DNA from: DAONJL01 sp035405645 [NCBI: bacterium]
Lineage (GTDB): Bacteria; JAGOBX01; DAONJL01
Direction of reading: 5' to 3'
Assembly (NCBI GenBank): GCA_035405645.1
Contig: DAONJL010000043.1
Coordinates: 8,111-23,352, forward strand
Length of the DNA stretch: 15,242 nt
In this document: positions 1 to 9,200 of the stretch, piece by piece
Layout: each line of letters begins with the position of its first letter
Numbering within the stretch: position 1 is the stretch's first letter
Position numbers and translations under genes: made by a program
The notes under the pieces: model-generated
Seen by the model: only the letters and a program-made list of their open reading frames with translations
What the model was told of the DNA's origin: nothing
Database searches by the model: none

Positions 1-2900
1 GAAATTTCTCTTGCGTTTACTGCACTTTTTTCAGCAAGTTTTCTTACTTCATCAGCTACAACGGCAAAACCCTTACCAAATTCACCTGCTCTTGCTGCTT
101 CAATTGCTGCATTTAATGCTAATAAATTTGTTTGTTCACTTATATCAGTTATTGCTTTTAATATTTTAGTAATTTCTTTTGAACGAATTGCTAATTTTTC
201 CATACTTAATGATGTTTTATCAACACTATTTTTGATTAATTTAAGTCCTTCAACAGTTTCTAATATTGTCTTTTTTCCTTCATTTGATGCTGCTGATGTA
301 TTTTTTGCTTTTTCTAATGTGTTTTCAACATTATTTTTTATTTCAGTAATTGAGGCTGACATTTCTTCTATTGAAGCTTGAATAGTTTCTATTTTAGAAT
401 ATTGATTTGTTAATCCAGTTTTCATTTCTTCTGATGAACTTAATACTTCTTCTGCAATTTCTTTAACTTCGGCAAATAATTTTTTTATTAATTTAATTAA
501 ATCCTGCAATTGATTTAGCATTTTATTTATACTATTTCCAAGTGCGCCCGATGTAATTACAGCATCTAATTTTATATTTAAATCACCTTCTGATATTCGT
601 TTTGTTATTTCAGCAAATGTTCTTAATCGTTCAACCATACTCTTAAATGAATTACTTAAAATCCCTGTTTTTTCAATATTTAATTTACTATTATATAAAT
701 CATCATTTGCGATTAATTCTGCTTGATGTGCTAATATTCGTAAATTATCTCGCATTTTAATAAATGCATTACCAAGCACTCCATTACTTATTTTTTTATT
801 AAGTTCTGGATTATTCAAATCATCATTTGCAATTAATTCTGCTTGTTGTGCTAATGCTATTAAATTCTTTTTCATTTTATTAAATGAATGACCAATAATT
901 CCATGCGAAACATCTTTATTTAATTCTGAATTATATAAATCATCATTTGCAATTAATTCTGCCTGTCTCGCTAATGCTTTTAAAATATCGCGCATTTTTT
1001 TAAATGCATTACCAATAACACCATTACTAATATCTTTATTAAGTTCTGGATTATTTAAATCGTCATTTGCAATGATTTCTGCTTGTTGGGCTAAAGCACG
1101 AAAAATATTTCGCATTCTAATAAAAGCACTTCCAATAACACCATTACTAATATTTTTATTAAGTTCTGGATTGTTTAAATCATCGTTTGCAATAATATCC
1201 GCTTGCTGTGCTAATGCTCTTAATACTTCTCGCATTTTATTAAAAGAATTGCCTAATGTTCCATTTGTAATTTTTTTATCTAATATGTTGTTATTTAAAT
1301 CATCGCTTGCAATAATATCCGCTTGCTGTGCTAAAGCCCTTAATACATCACGCATTTTTATAAAAGCATTACCTAAATCGCCATTGGTAATTTCTTTATC
1401 CAATTCTTTATTATACAAATCATCATTTGCTATTATTTCTGCCTGCCGCACTAATGATTGCAAAATTTTTATCATTTTAATAAATGAATATGTTAAACCA
1501 TTACTTTCTTCAATTTTCTTTTCTTTTTTTATTATATTTTCACTAATTTCTTGAATTCCTTTATCTTCCGAATATATTAAATTTTGTTCTATAAAATTAT
1601 TTACATATTTATCATTTATTTTATCTGATGCTATAAGTTCTGAAATTTTAGCAAACATTCGTAATCGCTCCACCATCGCACTAAATGCATTACCTAAATC
1701 TCCTTCTATTTTTTCATTTAATATTTCACTATTAATTTTATCAGCTGCTATAGTTTCAGCCTGAACTCGTAATTTATTTAATTTTTCAAGCATTTGATTA
1801 AATGCTTCACATAATTCATCTATTTCATCAATTTTATTTTGCTTATTTTCTATTTTTTCCTGTTTTAAATCACCTTTTCCAATTAATTTTATTTTATTAA
1901 TAACATTTGATAAATTACTTTCAATACTTCTTGCGAATAAAATACTAAAATAACAAACAATAACAATTGTTATAATAATTATTATTGCTGAAATATATCT
2001 AATAGTTTTTAATGAACTAAAAATATCTTCATTATTTGCACCAATAACAAAAACCCAATCGAAATTAAAATCATTATTAATAAAACCTCCGCGTTCAAAA
2101 ACAACTGTTTTTACTTTATCATTGAATGAATATTCAATACTTTTTTCTTTTAAATTATTAAATTTATTTTTTAAAAAACCGAGGTTCAATTCATCAAGTG
2201 TTTTTTCATAAAAATCATATTTAGGATAAGTTATTAATGTATTATTATTTTTCAATGTCATATAACCATAGGCTGATTTTATCCCAATTTCTTCATTCTT
2301 TTTTTGATATCTATTAAATATATCTTGAATCACTTGCCAATCAAGAACATTTATTAAAAAGCCAAGTAATGTACCATCATCTAACTCAATTTTTTTTAGA
2401 AAAATTATTCCATAATTATCTTTCTTTTTTGTTTGAATTTGTAAAAAATTATAATTACTCCATTCTGTGATTAAATATTTTTTGTTTTTATCATTTTTGA
2501 ATTCTGTAAACCAATTTTCTGTTTTAAAATTATAACCAATAAATGCCTCTGCAGAAGCAGCTCGACAGATACCTTCATTATTACATAAGTATGAACCAAT
2601 ATAACCACCTTTTAATGTTGTTAAATCAACTAAAAGTTTATTTACTTCCTCCCATCCAAATTGCATTTCAAGTGCGCTTTTTATTGCACCAATTGATGAC
2701 CAAGTTTGTAAGTCAAGATATTTATCTTTTAATTGATTTTCAATAATTAATTTTATGTTTGCTACATCATTTGAAAATTTATTTATTAATATATTTTTTA
2801 AAATATTTGAAAATTGTAATATTAAAATTATACTTATGATTATTATCGGAATAAGGGATAAAGCTAAATTTGATGAAATTAGTTTATTTTTTAATTTCAT
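1..2900 (-). CDS. Methyl-accepting chemotaxis protein with a tandem HAMP-like repeat array (partial, C-terminus off the left edge)
   Basis: Transmembrane chemoreceptor that should pass an extracellular or periplasmic signal to CheA/CheW. I translated the minus strand from the ATG at 2900-2898 and found an open frame without stops to the window edge, about 966 codons. Residues 12-34 are a first membrane helix and 302-323 a second. Between them lies a Cache-like sensor region of about 260 residues. A canonical HAMP follows (with GKGDL), then HAMP-like units at 400-466, 467-505 and six exact 40-residue units at 506-745, then a last HAMP-like stretch to about 803. The coiled-coil signalling domain contains the family hallmark tip: [19 protein letters not shown] begins at residue 922 and is followed by [17 protein letters not shown]. 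The returning helix and stop are missing because of the window edge. The start is supported by a strong AGGAGGAG at 2912-2905. It is transcribed divergently from the efflux operon. The ligand is unknown. Confidence 0.96.
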   Translation of the reverse strand, partial: MKLKNKLISSNLALSLIPIIIISIILILQFSNILKNILINKFSNDVANIKLIIENQLKDKYLDLQTWSSIGAIKSALEMQFGWEEVNKLLVDLTTLKGGYIGSYLCNNEGICRAASAEAFIGYNFKTENWFTEFKNDKNKKYLITEWSNYNFLQIQTKKKDNYGIIFLKKIELDDGTLLGFLINVLDWQVIQDIFNRYQKKNEEIGIKSAYGYMTLKNNNTLITYPKYDFYEKTLDELNLGFLKNKFNNLKEKSIEYSFNDKVKTVVFERGGFINNDFNFDWVFVIGANNEDIFSSLKTIRYISAIIIIITIVIVCYFSILFARSIESNLSNVINKIKLIGKGDLKQEKIENKQNKIDEIDELCEAFNQMLEKLNKLRVQAETIAADKINSEILNEKIEGDLGNAFSAMVERLRMFAKISELIASDKINDKYVNNFIEQNLIYSEDKGIQEISENIIKKEKKIEESNGLTYSFIKMIKILQSLVRQAEIIANDDLYNKELDKEITNGDLGNAFIKMRDVLRALAQQADIIASDDLNNNILDKKITNGTLGNSFNKMREVLRALAQQADIIANDDLNNPELNKNISNGVIGSAFIRMRNIFRALAQQAEIIANDDLNNPELNKDISNGVIGNAFKKMRDILKALARQAELIANDDLYNSELNKDVSHGIIGHSFNKMKKNLIALAQQAELIANDDLNNPELNKKISNGVLGNAFIKMRDNLRILAHQAELIANDDLYNSKLNIEKTGILSNSFKSMVERLRTFAEITKRISEGDLNIKLDAVITSGALGNSINKMLNQLQDLIKLIKKLFAEVKEIAEEVLSSSEEMKTGLTNQYSKIETIQASIEEMSASITEIKNNVENTLEKAKNTSAASNEGKKTILETVEGLKLIKNSVDKTSLSMEKLAIRSKEITKILKAITDISEQTNLLALNAAIEAARAGEFGKGFAVVADEVRKLAEKSAVNAREI
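666..1502 (-). repeat. Tandem 120-bp repeat array encoding 40-residue HAMP-like units
   Basis: Seven consecutive units inside the chemoreceptor gene. Six are exactly 120 bases (1385-1266, 1265-1146, 1145-1026, 1025-906, 905-786, 785-666); the first (1502-1386) is 117 bases. Each encodes a pattern of the form NG-x-(I/L)-G-(N/S)-(A/S)-F-x-(K/R)-M, then a helix with (R/K)ALA-x-QA-(E/D)-(I/L)-IA, then NDDL-(N/Y)-N-x-x-L-(N/D)-K. This resembles the HAMP signature in which a GDL connector is followed by DEIG-x-L-x-x-AFN-x-M, with the glycine of GDL replaced by Asp. Conservation reaches the DNA level: 28 consecutive bases are identical between 1187-1214 and 1307-1334. More divergent units flank the array on both sides. 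Confidence 0.9.
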
Positions 2901-2934
2901 TATACTCCTCCTGACTATAATAAATTTATTGAAA

Positions 2935-2963
2935 ATTATATTTCGAAATTTTTTCATTGTCAA
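2935..2963 (-). promoter_or_regulatory. Sigma-70 type promoter of the chemoreceptor gene
   Basis: On the minus strand a perfect TTGACA (2963-2958) and a perfect TATAAT (2940-2935) are separated by 17 bases. Transcription would begin roughly at 2928, about 28 bases before the ATG at 2900, with the Shine-Dalgarno sequence AGGAGGAG at 2912-2905 in the short leader. A housekeeping-type promoter for a chemoreceptor contrasts with the flagellar sigma-28 promoters used in many bacteria. Confidence 0.8.
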
Positions 2964-3018
2964 GCAATTATAATTTTTTGTTTTGGTAAATTTGATTATA
3001 TATTTTAAATTTTTTTTC

Positions 3019-3047
3019 TTGACAATTGACTAATAATTCATTATAAT
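3019..3047 (+). promoter_or_regulatory. Sigma-70 type promoter of the tetR-efflux operon
   Basis: A perfect TTGACA (3019-3024) and a perfect TATAAT (3042-3047) are separated by 17 bases. Transcription would start near 3054, leaving a short leader before the regulator start at 3082. The promoter overlaps the inverted repeats described separately, so a bound repressor would block polymerase. It lies back to back with the chemoreceptor promoter, with about 55 bases between the two -35 boxes. Confidence 0.8.
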
Positions 3048-3061
3048 GACCAAATAGTCAA
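3026..3061. promoter_or_regulatory. Probable operator of the TetR-type regulator
   Basis: Two nested inverted elements overlap the operon promoter. The outer one has perfect 7-base arms, TTGACTA (3026-3032) and TAGTCAA (3055-3061). The inner one is the imperfect palindrome TGACCAAATAGTCA (3047-3060), with TGAC/GTCA ends over the start of transcription. TetR-family repressors usually bind palindromes in their own promoters, so this is the best candidate for autoregulation. The repeats are visible in the sequence; the binding is inferred. Confidence 0.55.
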
Positions 3062-3081
3062 AATTTAGAATGGTGATATTT

Positions 3082-3714
3082 ATGAAAAAAATAATAAAAC
3101 AAAAAAAATTGCTTTTAGATACTTTAATGAAAGAAACAATAATAAATGGTGCTATAAAACTTATTAGAGAAAAAGGGATAAAAACATTAACTATGGATAA
3201 TATAGCAAATGAAGTTAAAATTGCAAAAGGAACAATTTATCTTTATTTTAAAAATCGTGAAGACTTAATAAAAGCGATAATACAAAAAATTAAAGAACCA
3301 TTTGTTATTCAATTTGATAAAATTAAAAATAGTAATTTATCTATTCAAAAAAAAATAGAAAAAATTTTAACTTTTGCATTATCTGATATAGAAAAAAATT
3401 TAATGTTTGTTCGAATTATTATGCAATATGTCGAAGCATCACCAAGTTTAAAAAGATTTTTATTTAATGATTGGCAAAGATTAATTGAATTTTTTGCTGA
3501 ATTATTTAAAGACGCAATAAAAAAAGGCGAAATAAAAATGAAAAATCCAGAATATGTTTCAAAATTAATTACAGCTTGTATGAATTATATGATTTATGAA
3601 CGAGGTATGGGATATATAAAATGTTTACCTGTTAAAAAAGAAGTAGAATTATTTATGAATGTTTTTAATTTAGGTTATGAAAAAATTAAGGAGGATAAGA
3701 CAATTGAAAAATAA
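3082..3714 (+). CDS. TetR/AcrR-family transcriptional regulator
   Basis: DNA-binding repressor expected to control the efflux genes that follow. Residues about 17-63 form the TetR N-terminal helix-turn-helix: the core LTMDNIANEVKIAKGTIYLY matches the family pattern, followed by the usual YFKNREDL. The rest of the 210-residue protein is the variable helical ligand and dimerisation domain. I prefer the ATG at 3082 over the upstream in-frame ATG at 3070, because GGTGAT lies just ahead of 3082 while 3070 has no ribosome site and sits very close to the likely transcription start. The 3' end overlaps the next gene by 11 bases, indicating co-transcription and coupled translation. The inducing ligand is probably a pump substrate and cannot be read from the sequence. 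Confidence 0.93.
   Translation: MKKIIKQKKLLLDTLMKETIINGAIKLIREKGIKTLTMDNIANEVKIAKGTIYLYFKNREDLIKAIIQKIKEPFVIQFDKIKNSNLSIQKKIEKILTFALSDIEKNLMFVRIIMQYVEASPSLKRFLFNDWQRLIEFFAELFKDAIKKGEIKMKNPEYVSKLITACMNYMIYERGMGYIKCLPVKKEVELFMNVFNLGYEKIKEDKTIEK
3688..3706 (+). promoter_or_regulatory. Ribosome site that sets a TTG start for the TolC-type gene
   Basis: AAGGAGG at 3688-3694 lies 9 bases before an in-frame TTG at 3704-3706, inside the last codons of the regulator gene. The upstream in-frame ATG at 3677 has no ribosome site and would put ten charged residues ahead of the signal peptide. Starting at TTG gives a compact lipoprotein signal sequence. Confidence 0.8.
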
Positions 3715-5062
3715 ATTTTTTCTTTTTTTTATTTATATATTATTTTTTATTTCTTGTAGTGTAAATAAAAAGGATATTGTTTCTAATATTGATTATAATA
3801 ATTACATAAAAAATTTAGAGGCAAAAACAGAAGAAACAATAGGAACTGAATTAACATTAAAAGAGTGTTTAGAAATTGTTTTGAAAAATAATTTAAATAT
3901 ACGAGCCAGGGAGATAGAATATCAAATAGCCAAACTTGATAAAAAGATTTCATTTGCTAATTTTTTGCCACAAATAAATCTAAATTTTTCGTATCGAAAT
4001 TGGAAGCAACAGCCAGAAACACTCGTAAGCTCGGGCACATATCGTGCAATGCAGGATAAAAGTATAACTGATTATGGTATGGAAATTAAAATGCCATTAT
4101 TTGTTCCAGCAACCTGGTTTTTATATTCTGCTTTTTCGCAAGGTGAACAGATATCTGAAATTGTTCTTGATTATACTAAACAAATGATTACGTTAGAAAC
4201 TATTATTTTATTTTATGATGCACTTAAAACAGAAGCAACAATAAATTATATAACAAGTCAGATAAATGCTGCAAAATCAATATTAAATGAATTTGAAGAA
4301 TACTATAAAGAAGGTTTGCTTCTTGATTGGCAATTAGAAGAATTTAAGACTTATTTGTTTTCACAGTATGTTGAATTAAATAGATTGAAAAGAAATGAAA
4401 GTTTAATTAAAAGCCAGTTATTGACAAATATGGGTTTATCACCATTTAAAGAAATAAGATTAAAATATGAAGAGAATAATGAATTGAAAAAAGAGTCACT
4501 TGAAAATTTAATTATAGAAGCATTAAAAAATAATCCACAAACAAAAATAATAGCAAAAAATATTGATATTGCTCAGGATAAGATTAAAATTGCAATCAGT
4601 AATTTTTTGCCTTCATTATTTAGCTTTGTTAATATTAGTCATACATCAAATAGTTATACTAAATATGCTACGCAAACAATTTCTGGATTGTCTGGTATAA
4701 TGACAATTTTTAATGGTTTTGCAAATGTTTATGAATATCAGAAAGCAAAAAAAACTGCAGAAGAATATTACTTAAAACAGGAAGAAACGATATTAAAAGT
4801 AATGATACAGGTATTAGAAGCATATAATAATTTGCAAACAGTTGAAGATTATTTTCAACTAACAGGTAAAAGTTTGGATACAGAAGAAATGAAATTAAAA
4901 AATATAAAAGAAAAATATAAAGAGAATTTAATTAGTTTAAGTGAATTATTACAAACAATAGCGAGAAGAGATAATGCATTCTCAAATTTTATTACAATGA
5001 AATTCAATCGTGAAGTAGCAAAAGCAGCATTAAATACAGCATTAGGAAAGATAAATTATTAA
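3704..5062 (+). CDS. TolC-type outer-membrane efflux lipoprotein (OEP family)
   Basis: Outer-membrane channel component of a tripartite pump. With the TTG start the product is 452 residues. It opens with a lipoprotein signal: basic KNK, a hydrophobic run and a lipobox FISC with the acylated cysteine at residue 18. The mature part shows the internal duplication of the OEP family. One half begins near LTLKECLEIVLKNNLNIRAR and is followed by FLPQINLNFSYR; the second begins near LIIEALKNNPQTKIIAKNID and is followed by FLPSLFSFVNIS. Long helical stretches between them would form the periplasmic tunnel. The gene overlaps the regulator end and precedes the adaptor by 21 bases. Length and lipid anchor resemble OprM/NodT-type channels. 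The family is clear; the transported substrate is unknown. Confidence 0.92.
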   Translation: MKNKFFLFFIYILFFISCSVNKKDIVSNIDYNNYIKNLEAKTEETIGTELTLKECLEIVLKNNLNIRAREIEYQIAKLDKKISFANFLPQINLNFSYRNWKQQPETLVSSGTYRAMQDKSITDYGMEIKMPLFVPATWFLYSAFSQGEQISEIVLDYTKQMITLETIILFYDALKTEATINYITSQINAAKSILNEFEEYYKEGLLLDWQLEEFKTYLFSQYVELNRLKRNESLIKSQLLTNMGLSPFKEIRLKYEENNELKKESLENLIIEALKNNPQTKIIAKNIDIAQDKIKIAISNFLPSLFSFVNISHTSNSYTKYATQTISGLSGIMTIFNGFANVYEYQKAKKTAEEYYLKQEETILKVMIQVLEAYNNLQTVEDYFQLTGKSLDTEEMKLKNIKEKYKENLISLSELLQTIARRDNAFSNFITMKFNREVAKAALNTALGKINY

Positions 5063-5083
5063 AAATTTTTTCAGGAGGACTTT

Positions 5084-6247
5084 ATGATTAAAAAAATTTA
5101 TTTGATTAAAATTTTACTGATTATATCAATTTTTGGTTTAGCTTCTTGTGTTAAGAAAAATGTTGAAAATAAAAAAGAAGAAGAGCGGATAAATGTTAAA
5201 TTGTATGAAGTAAAAGAGGAAAAAATTGCACAGACAATTTCATTACAGGGAAATTTATTATCAAAAGAAAATGCAATAATAGCAGCCAAAGTAGATGGCA
5301 TAATAGAAAAATTGTATATTGATGAAGGTATGTTTGTAATAAAAGATAAGACAAAATTATTCAAAATAGAATCAGAAAATTTAGAAAATAATAATAAAAT
5401 TCAGAAATATAATCTTGAAATGGCAAAGTATAAATTAGAGGAAACAAAAGCAAATTATGATAAAGTAAAAGCAGAAAATGAGAAAGTAATAATCGATTAT
5501 AATCGCTATAAAAGATTATATGAAAAGAATATAATAACAGGCGAAGCATTCGAACAGCAAGAAGCAAGATATAAACAATCAAATGCTATGCTAAAATATG
5601 CTGAAACATTAGTAAGAGTATCAGAAGAAGCAATAAGACAGGCCGAAGCAGCGTATGAAATAAGTTCAAAGAAATTAGCAGATGCAGAAATTTATGCACC
5701 AATAAATGGTTATATAAGTAAAAAATTTCAAAAAGAAGGTGAAACTGTTAGATTTGGTTCTCCTATTTTTCAAATTGATAATATTTCAAAATTGGAAGTC
5801 TCAGCTTTTTTGCCAGCAGAATATTATTCTAAGATAAACATTGGAAAGACAAAAATTGATATAGAAGTAAATGAAGTAAAAATTAATGATTTAGTAGTCT
5901 TTTATAAAAGTCCAATTATTAATCCAGTTTTGCGTACATTTGAAATAAAAGCACTGGTTCAAAATAATGCAGAACAATTAGCACCTGGTGAAATTGTAGA
6001 AATAAAAGTTTATTTAACTGATGAGTATTATTCAGTTGTTGTGCCGAAAAGTTCAATAAAGTTTGAAGAAAATAAAAAATATGTTTATATTGTAAATAAT
6101 GATAAAGTAGAACGAATTGAAATAAAAACTGGAATTGAAGAAAATGGGATGATTGAAATATTAAGTGGACTTAAAAAAGGGCAAAAAATAATAAATGAAG
6201 GATTAGCATTTGTAAGAGAAGGTCAATTAGTTAGAGTTATTGAATAA
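5084..6247 (+). CDS. RND efflux adaptor, HlyD/AcrA-type membrane fusion lipoprotein
   Basis: Periplasmic adaptor linking the RND permease to the outer-membrane channel. The 387-residue product has a lipoprotein signal with lipobox LASC and Cys22. Domains follow the family order. The first lipoyl half is at about 60-97 (AAKVDGIIEKLYIDEG). A long coiled-coil hairpin at about 98-198 is rich in Lys, Glu and Ala. The second lipoyl half is at about 200-232 (IYAPINGYIS). A beta-barrel spans about 235-312 and the membrane-proximal domain about 315-385 (VVVPKSSI, then GLKKGQKIINEGL). The ATG at 5084 is well placed after AGGAGG at 5073-5078. The gene lies between the TolC-type and permease genes, 21 and 22 bases from its neighbours. 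Substrate cannot be assigned. Confidence 0.95.
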   Translation: MIKKIYLIKILLIISIFGLASCVKKNVENKKEEERINVKLYEVKEEKIAQTISLQGNLLSKENAIIAAKVDGIIEKLYIDEGMFVIKDKTKLFKIESENLENNNKIQKYNLEMAKYKLEETKANYDKVKAENEKVIIDYNRYKRLYEKNIITGEAFEQQEARYKQSNAMLKYAETLVRVSEEAIRQAEAAYEISSKKLADAEIYAPINGYISKKFQKEGETVRFGSPIFQIDNISKLEVSAFLPAEYYSKINIGKTKIDIEVNEVKINDLVVFYKSPIINPVLRTFEIKALVQNNAEQLAPGEIVEIKVYLTDEYYSVVVPKSSIKFEENKKYVYIVNNDKVERIEIKTGIEENGMIEILSGLKKGQKIINEGLAFVREGQLVRVIE

Positions 6248-6259
6248 AAAAATTTATCT

Positions 6260-6272
6260 GGAGGTAAATATG
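6260..6272 (+). promoter_or_regulatory. Ribosome site that sets the RND permease start
   Basis: GGAGG at 6260-6264 lies 5 bases before the ATG at 6270-6272. The alternative in-frame ATG at 6240 lies inside the adaptor gene without a ribosome site. Starting at 6270 gives an N-terminus MFLSNISVKHPV, typical of RND permeases. Confidence 0.85.
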
Positions 6273-9200
6273 TTTTTATCAAATATATCAGTAAAACATC
6301 CAGTGCCAATAATTTGTTTAATTATTGGTTTAACTTTATTAGGAATAAATTCATATAGAAAAATTGGAGTTGAATCATTTCCAAAAGCAGATGTACCATA
6401 TATAACAATTATTACAATTTTTCCTGGTGCAAGTCCAGAACAATTAGAAGTTGATGTAGCAAAAAAGATAGAAAATCAGGTAGTTTCAATAGCAGGTTTA
6501 AAACATGTCACTTCATCGTGTATGGAAAATGTTGTAAATACTTTACTTGAATTTGAAGTTGGTGTGGATGTTGATATTGTTGCAACAGATGTTCGAGAAA
6601 AAATTGATTTAATTAAAAATGAATTACCCGAAGGTGTAGAAGACCCGAAAATAGTTAAATTTGATATAAATGCAAAACCAATTATAACACTTGCATTAAT
6701 TGGTAATAAAACAGTGGATGAATTATATGATTATGCAGATAATGTATTGCGTGATAAAATTTCAGTAATTGAAGGCGTAGCTGATGTTAGTTTATTAGGA
6801 GGGAAAAAACTTGAAGTACAGGTTTTAATTGATAGAAATAAACTTGCAGCAAGAAATTTGACAACATTAAATGTAGTAAATGCACTAAAAAGTAGTATTC
6901 AAACTATACCATCTGGTAGAATAAAAGATAATCAAATTGAATATTCAGTTGAATTTAAAGGTGAAGTTGAAAATATAAAAGAGTTAGAAAAAATAGAAGT
7001 AGCAAATGAAAATGGTCAAAGATGTTATATACGAGATATAGGTAAAGTAGAACTTAAAGCAGGCGAAGAACGTCAAAAAGCATATATAAATGGCAAATCG
7101 GCAATAATAATAAAAGTAATAAAAAAATCAGAAAGTAATGCAGTAAAAACAATTTATAATGTTCGAAAAGTATTTAATGAAATCCAAAAAAAAATGCCTG
7201 CTGATATGCAACTTATTTGGGCACATGATGATTCTGCATTTATTGAATCATCAGTAAATAGTGCCTGGGAAAATGTTTTTGAAGGAGTTTTATTGACTTC
7301 TCTAATTTTATTTTTATTTTTATATAATTTTCGTTCACTTCTTATCATTTTTATTACTATGCCGCTTACTATTATTATTGGTCTTTTTTTTATGTATTCA
7401 TTAAACTTTACCTTGAATATATCAACATTACTATCAATTGGGTTATCTGTTGGAATTTTAGTTACTAATTCTATTGTTGTTCTAGAATCAATAATAAGTC
7501 ATTTTAAAGAAAATGGCAATGCAAAACAAGCAGCAATAAATGGAACAAATGAAGTCGCTCTTGCGGTTATTGCAAGTGTTGGAACTAATCTTGTTGTTTT
7601 ATTTCCTATTACTACGATGGGTAGTATAGTTGGAATATTTTTACGACCATTTGCTCTTACAATGATTATTATGACTTTTGTTTCTCTTATTATTTCTTTT
7701 ACTATTACTCCAATATTAGCTTCACAATTATTAAAAAAAGATGAGAAAAAAATTTTAATTATTAATAAAATGGAAAATTTTTGGAATAAAAATTTTCAAA
7801 AAATATCAACACAATATAGAAATTTATTAATAATAACACAGCGAAAAAAAATAATTACTTTATTAATTTTAATAATTGTTGCTTTATTCTTTTTTTATTC
7901 AATGATAAAATTTTCAACACTTGGCTTTAGTTTTATAGCAACAACTGATATGGCAGAACTTGTAGTAAAAATCGAATATCCAGTATTTTATAGTTTAGAA
8001 GAAACGAGAACAAAAGTGCAAGAAATAGAAAAAGTATTAAAAGATGTGCCTGAATTAAAATATATTGTTACAACAATTGGTAAAATAGAAGGTGTAATAG
8101 GTCAAACATCAGAAGGCGTTTATTTAGCGCAAATAAATATGATTTTTTCTGAAAAAACAAAAAGAAAAATTTTATTAGATGAATTACAGGATATAGTAAG
8201 AGAAAAATTAAAAAATACTAGTGATTGTGTAATTTCAATAAATAAACCATCACCAGTTGGTGGTTCTTCATCTGATTTAGAAATGGAAATATCAGGACCT
8301 GAACTTTCACAAATTGATAAATATGCTTTAATGTTACAGGAAGAATTAAAAAAAATGGAAGGAATAAAAGATGCTGATGTATCAGTAAGACCAGGAAAAC
8401 CAAAAATTAAAATAATACCAGAGCGAGCAATTTTATCTGATATTAAATTTGCACCTGTAAATCTTGGACTTGCATTACGAGGCAATTTAGAAGGTATTAC
8501 TGCTGGTATATATAAACGCGGTGATAGAAGTTATGATATAAAAGTAAAATTAGAAGAAGAAGAAGGGAAAAATCAAATAACAAATTTTTTATTTCCAGGT
8601 GGACCAGGTAGACCAGTTATCTTGCAAAATTATGGGAAATTAGAAGAAAGTGCAACACCAATATTAATAACGCGAAAAGATAAACAACGAATAGCAAAAT
8701 TATATTGTAATTTAAAGCCTGGCTTTGCACTTGGAAATGCTGCAATTGCAATAAATAAAATTGTAAAAGAAAAAATAAAAATGATGGAAGGTTATGAATT
8801 AAAATTTACTGGTATGTATGAAAGAATGGAAGACGCGCAAAAAGAATTAGGCGAAGCATTAATTATTGCAGTTATTTTATTAATACTTACTCTTTCTGCA
8901 ATTCTTGAATCTTTTAGACAACCATTTATTATTTTGTTAACATTACCATTAACATTGCCAGGTATTTACTGGGCATTATATTTTGCTGGATTAAGTATTT
9001 CTATTTTTGTTACTTTATCAATTGTTATGATGATTGGTATTGTGGTAAATAATGCTATTTTGATTGTTACTGAATATAATTTATTAAGAGCAAAAGGTAT
9101 TACAAAAGGTATGGCGATGAATAAAGCAGCAGTTGACCAATTAAGACCAATTTTAATGATTACTCTTGCTGCTGTGCTTGGAATGTTACCTCTTGCTTTA

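Noticed and set aside
666-1502. Regularly spaced repeats considered as a CRISPR array
   Set aside because: The 120-base period, in-frame coding content and gradual divergence between units fit protein repeats. There are no short identical repeats separated by unique spacers.
1072-1554. A 160-codon open frame on the plus strand across the repeat array
   Set aside because: It is the antisense of the repeated HAMP-like units, which is why its own translation is repetitive. It has no ribosome site, and the minus-strand chemoreceptor frame explains the region fully.
2543-2973. Two short plus-strand open frames over the 5' part of the chemoreceptor gene
   Set aside because: They lie opposite the sensor and first membrane helix of the receptor. 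Their composition matches antisense of A+T-rich coding sequence, and the second runs over both the receptor start and its promoter.
3070-3081. ATG at 3070 as start of the TetR-type regulator
   Set aside because: No ribosome site and only about 16 bases from the predicted transcription start. The ATG at 3082 has GGTGAT upstream and gives a normal N-terminus.
8120-8485. A 121-codon minus-strand open frame inside the RND gene
   Set aside because: The plus-strand frame encodes conserved RND sequence throughout. The antisense frame has no ribosome site and no recognisable domain.
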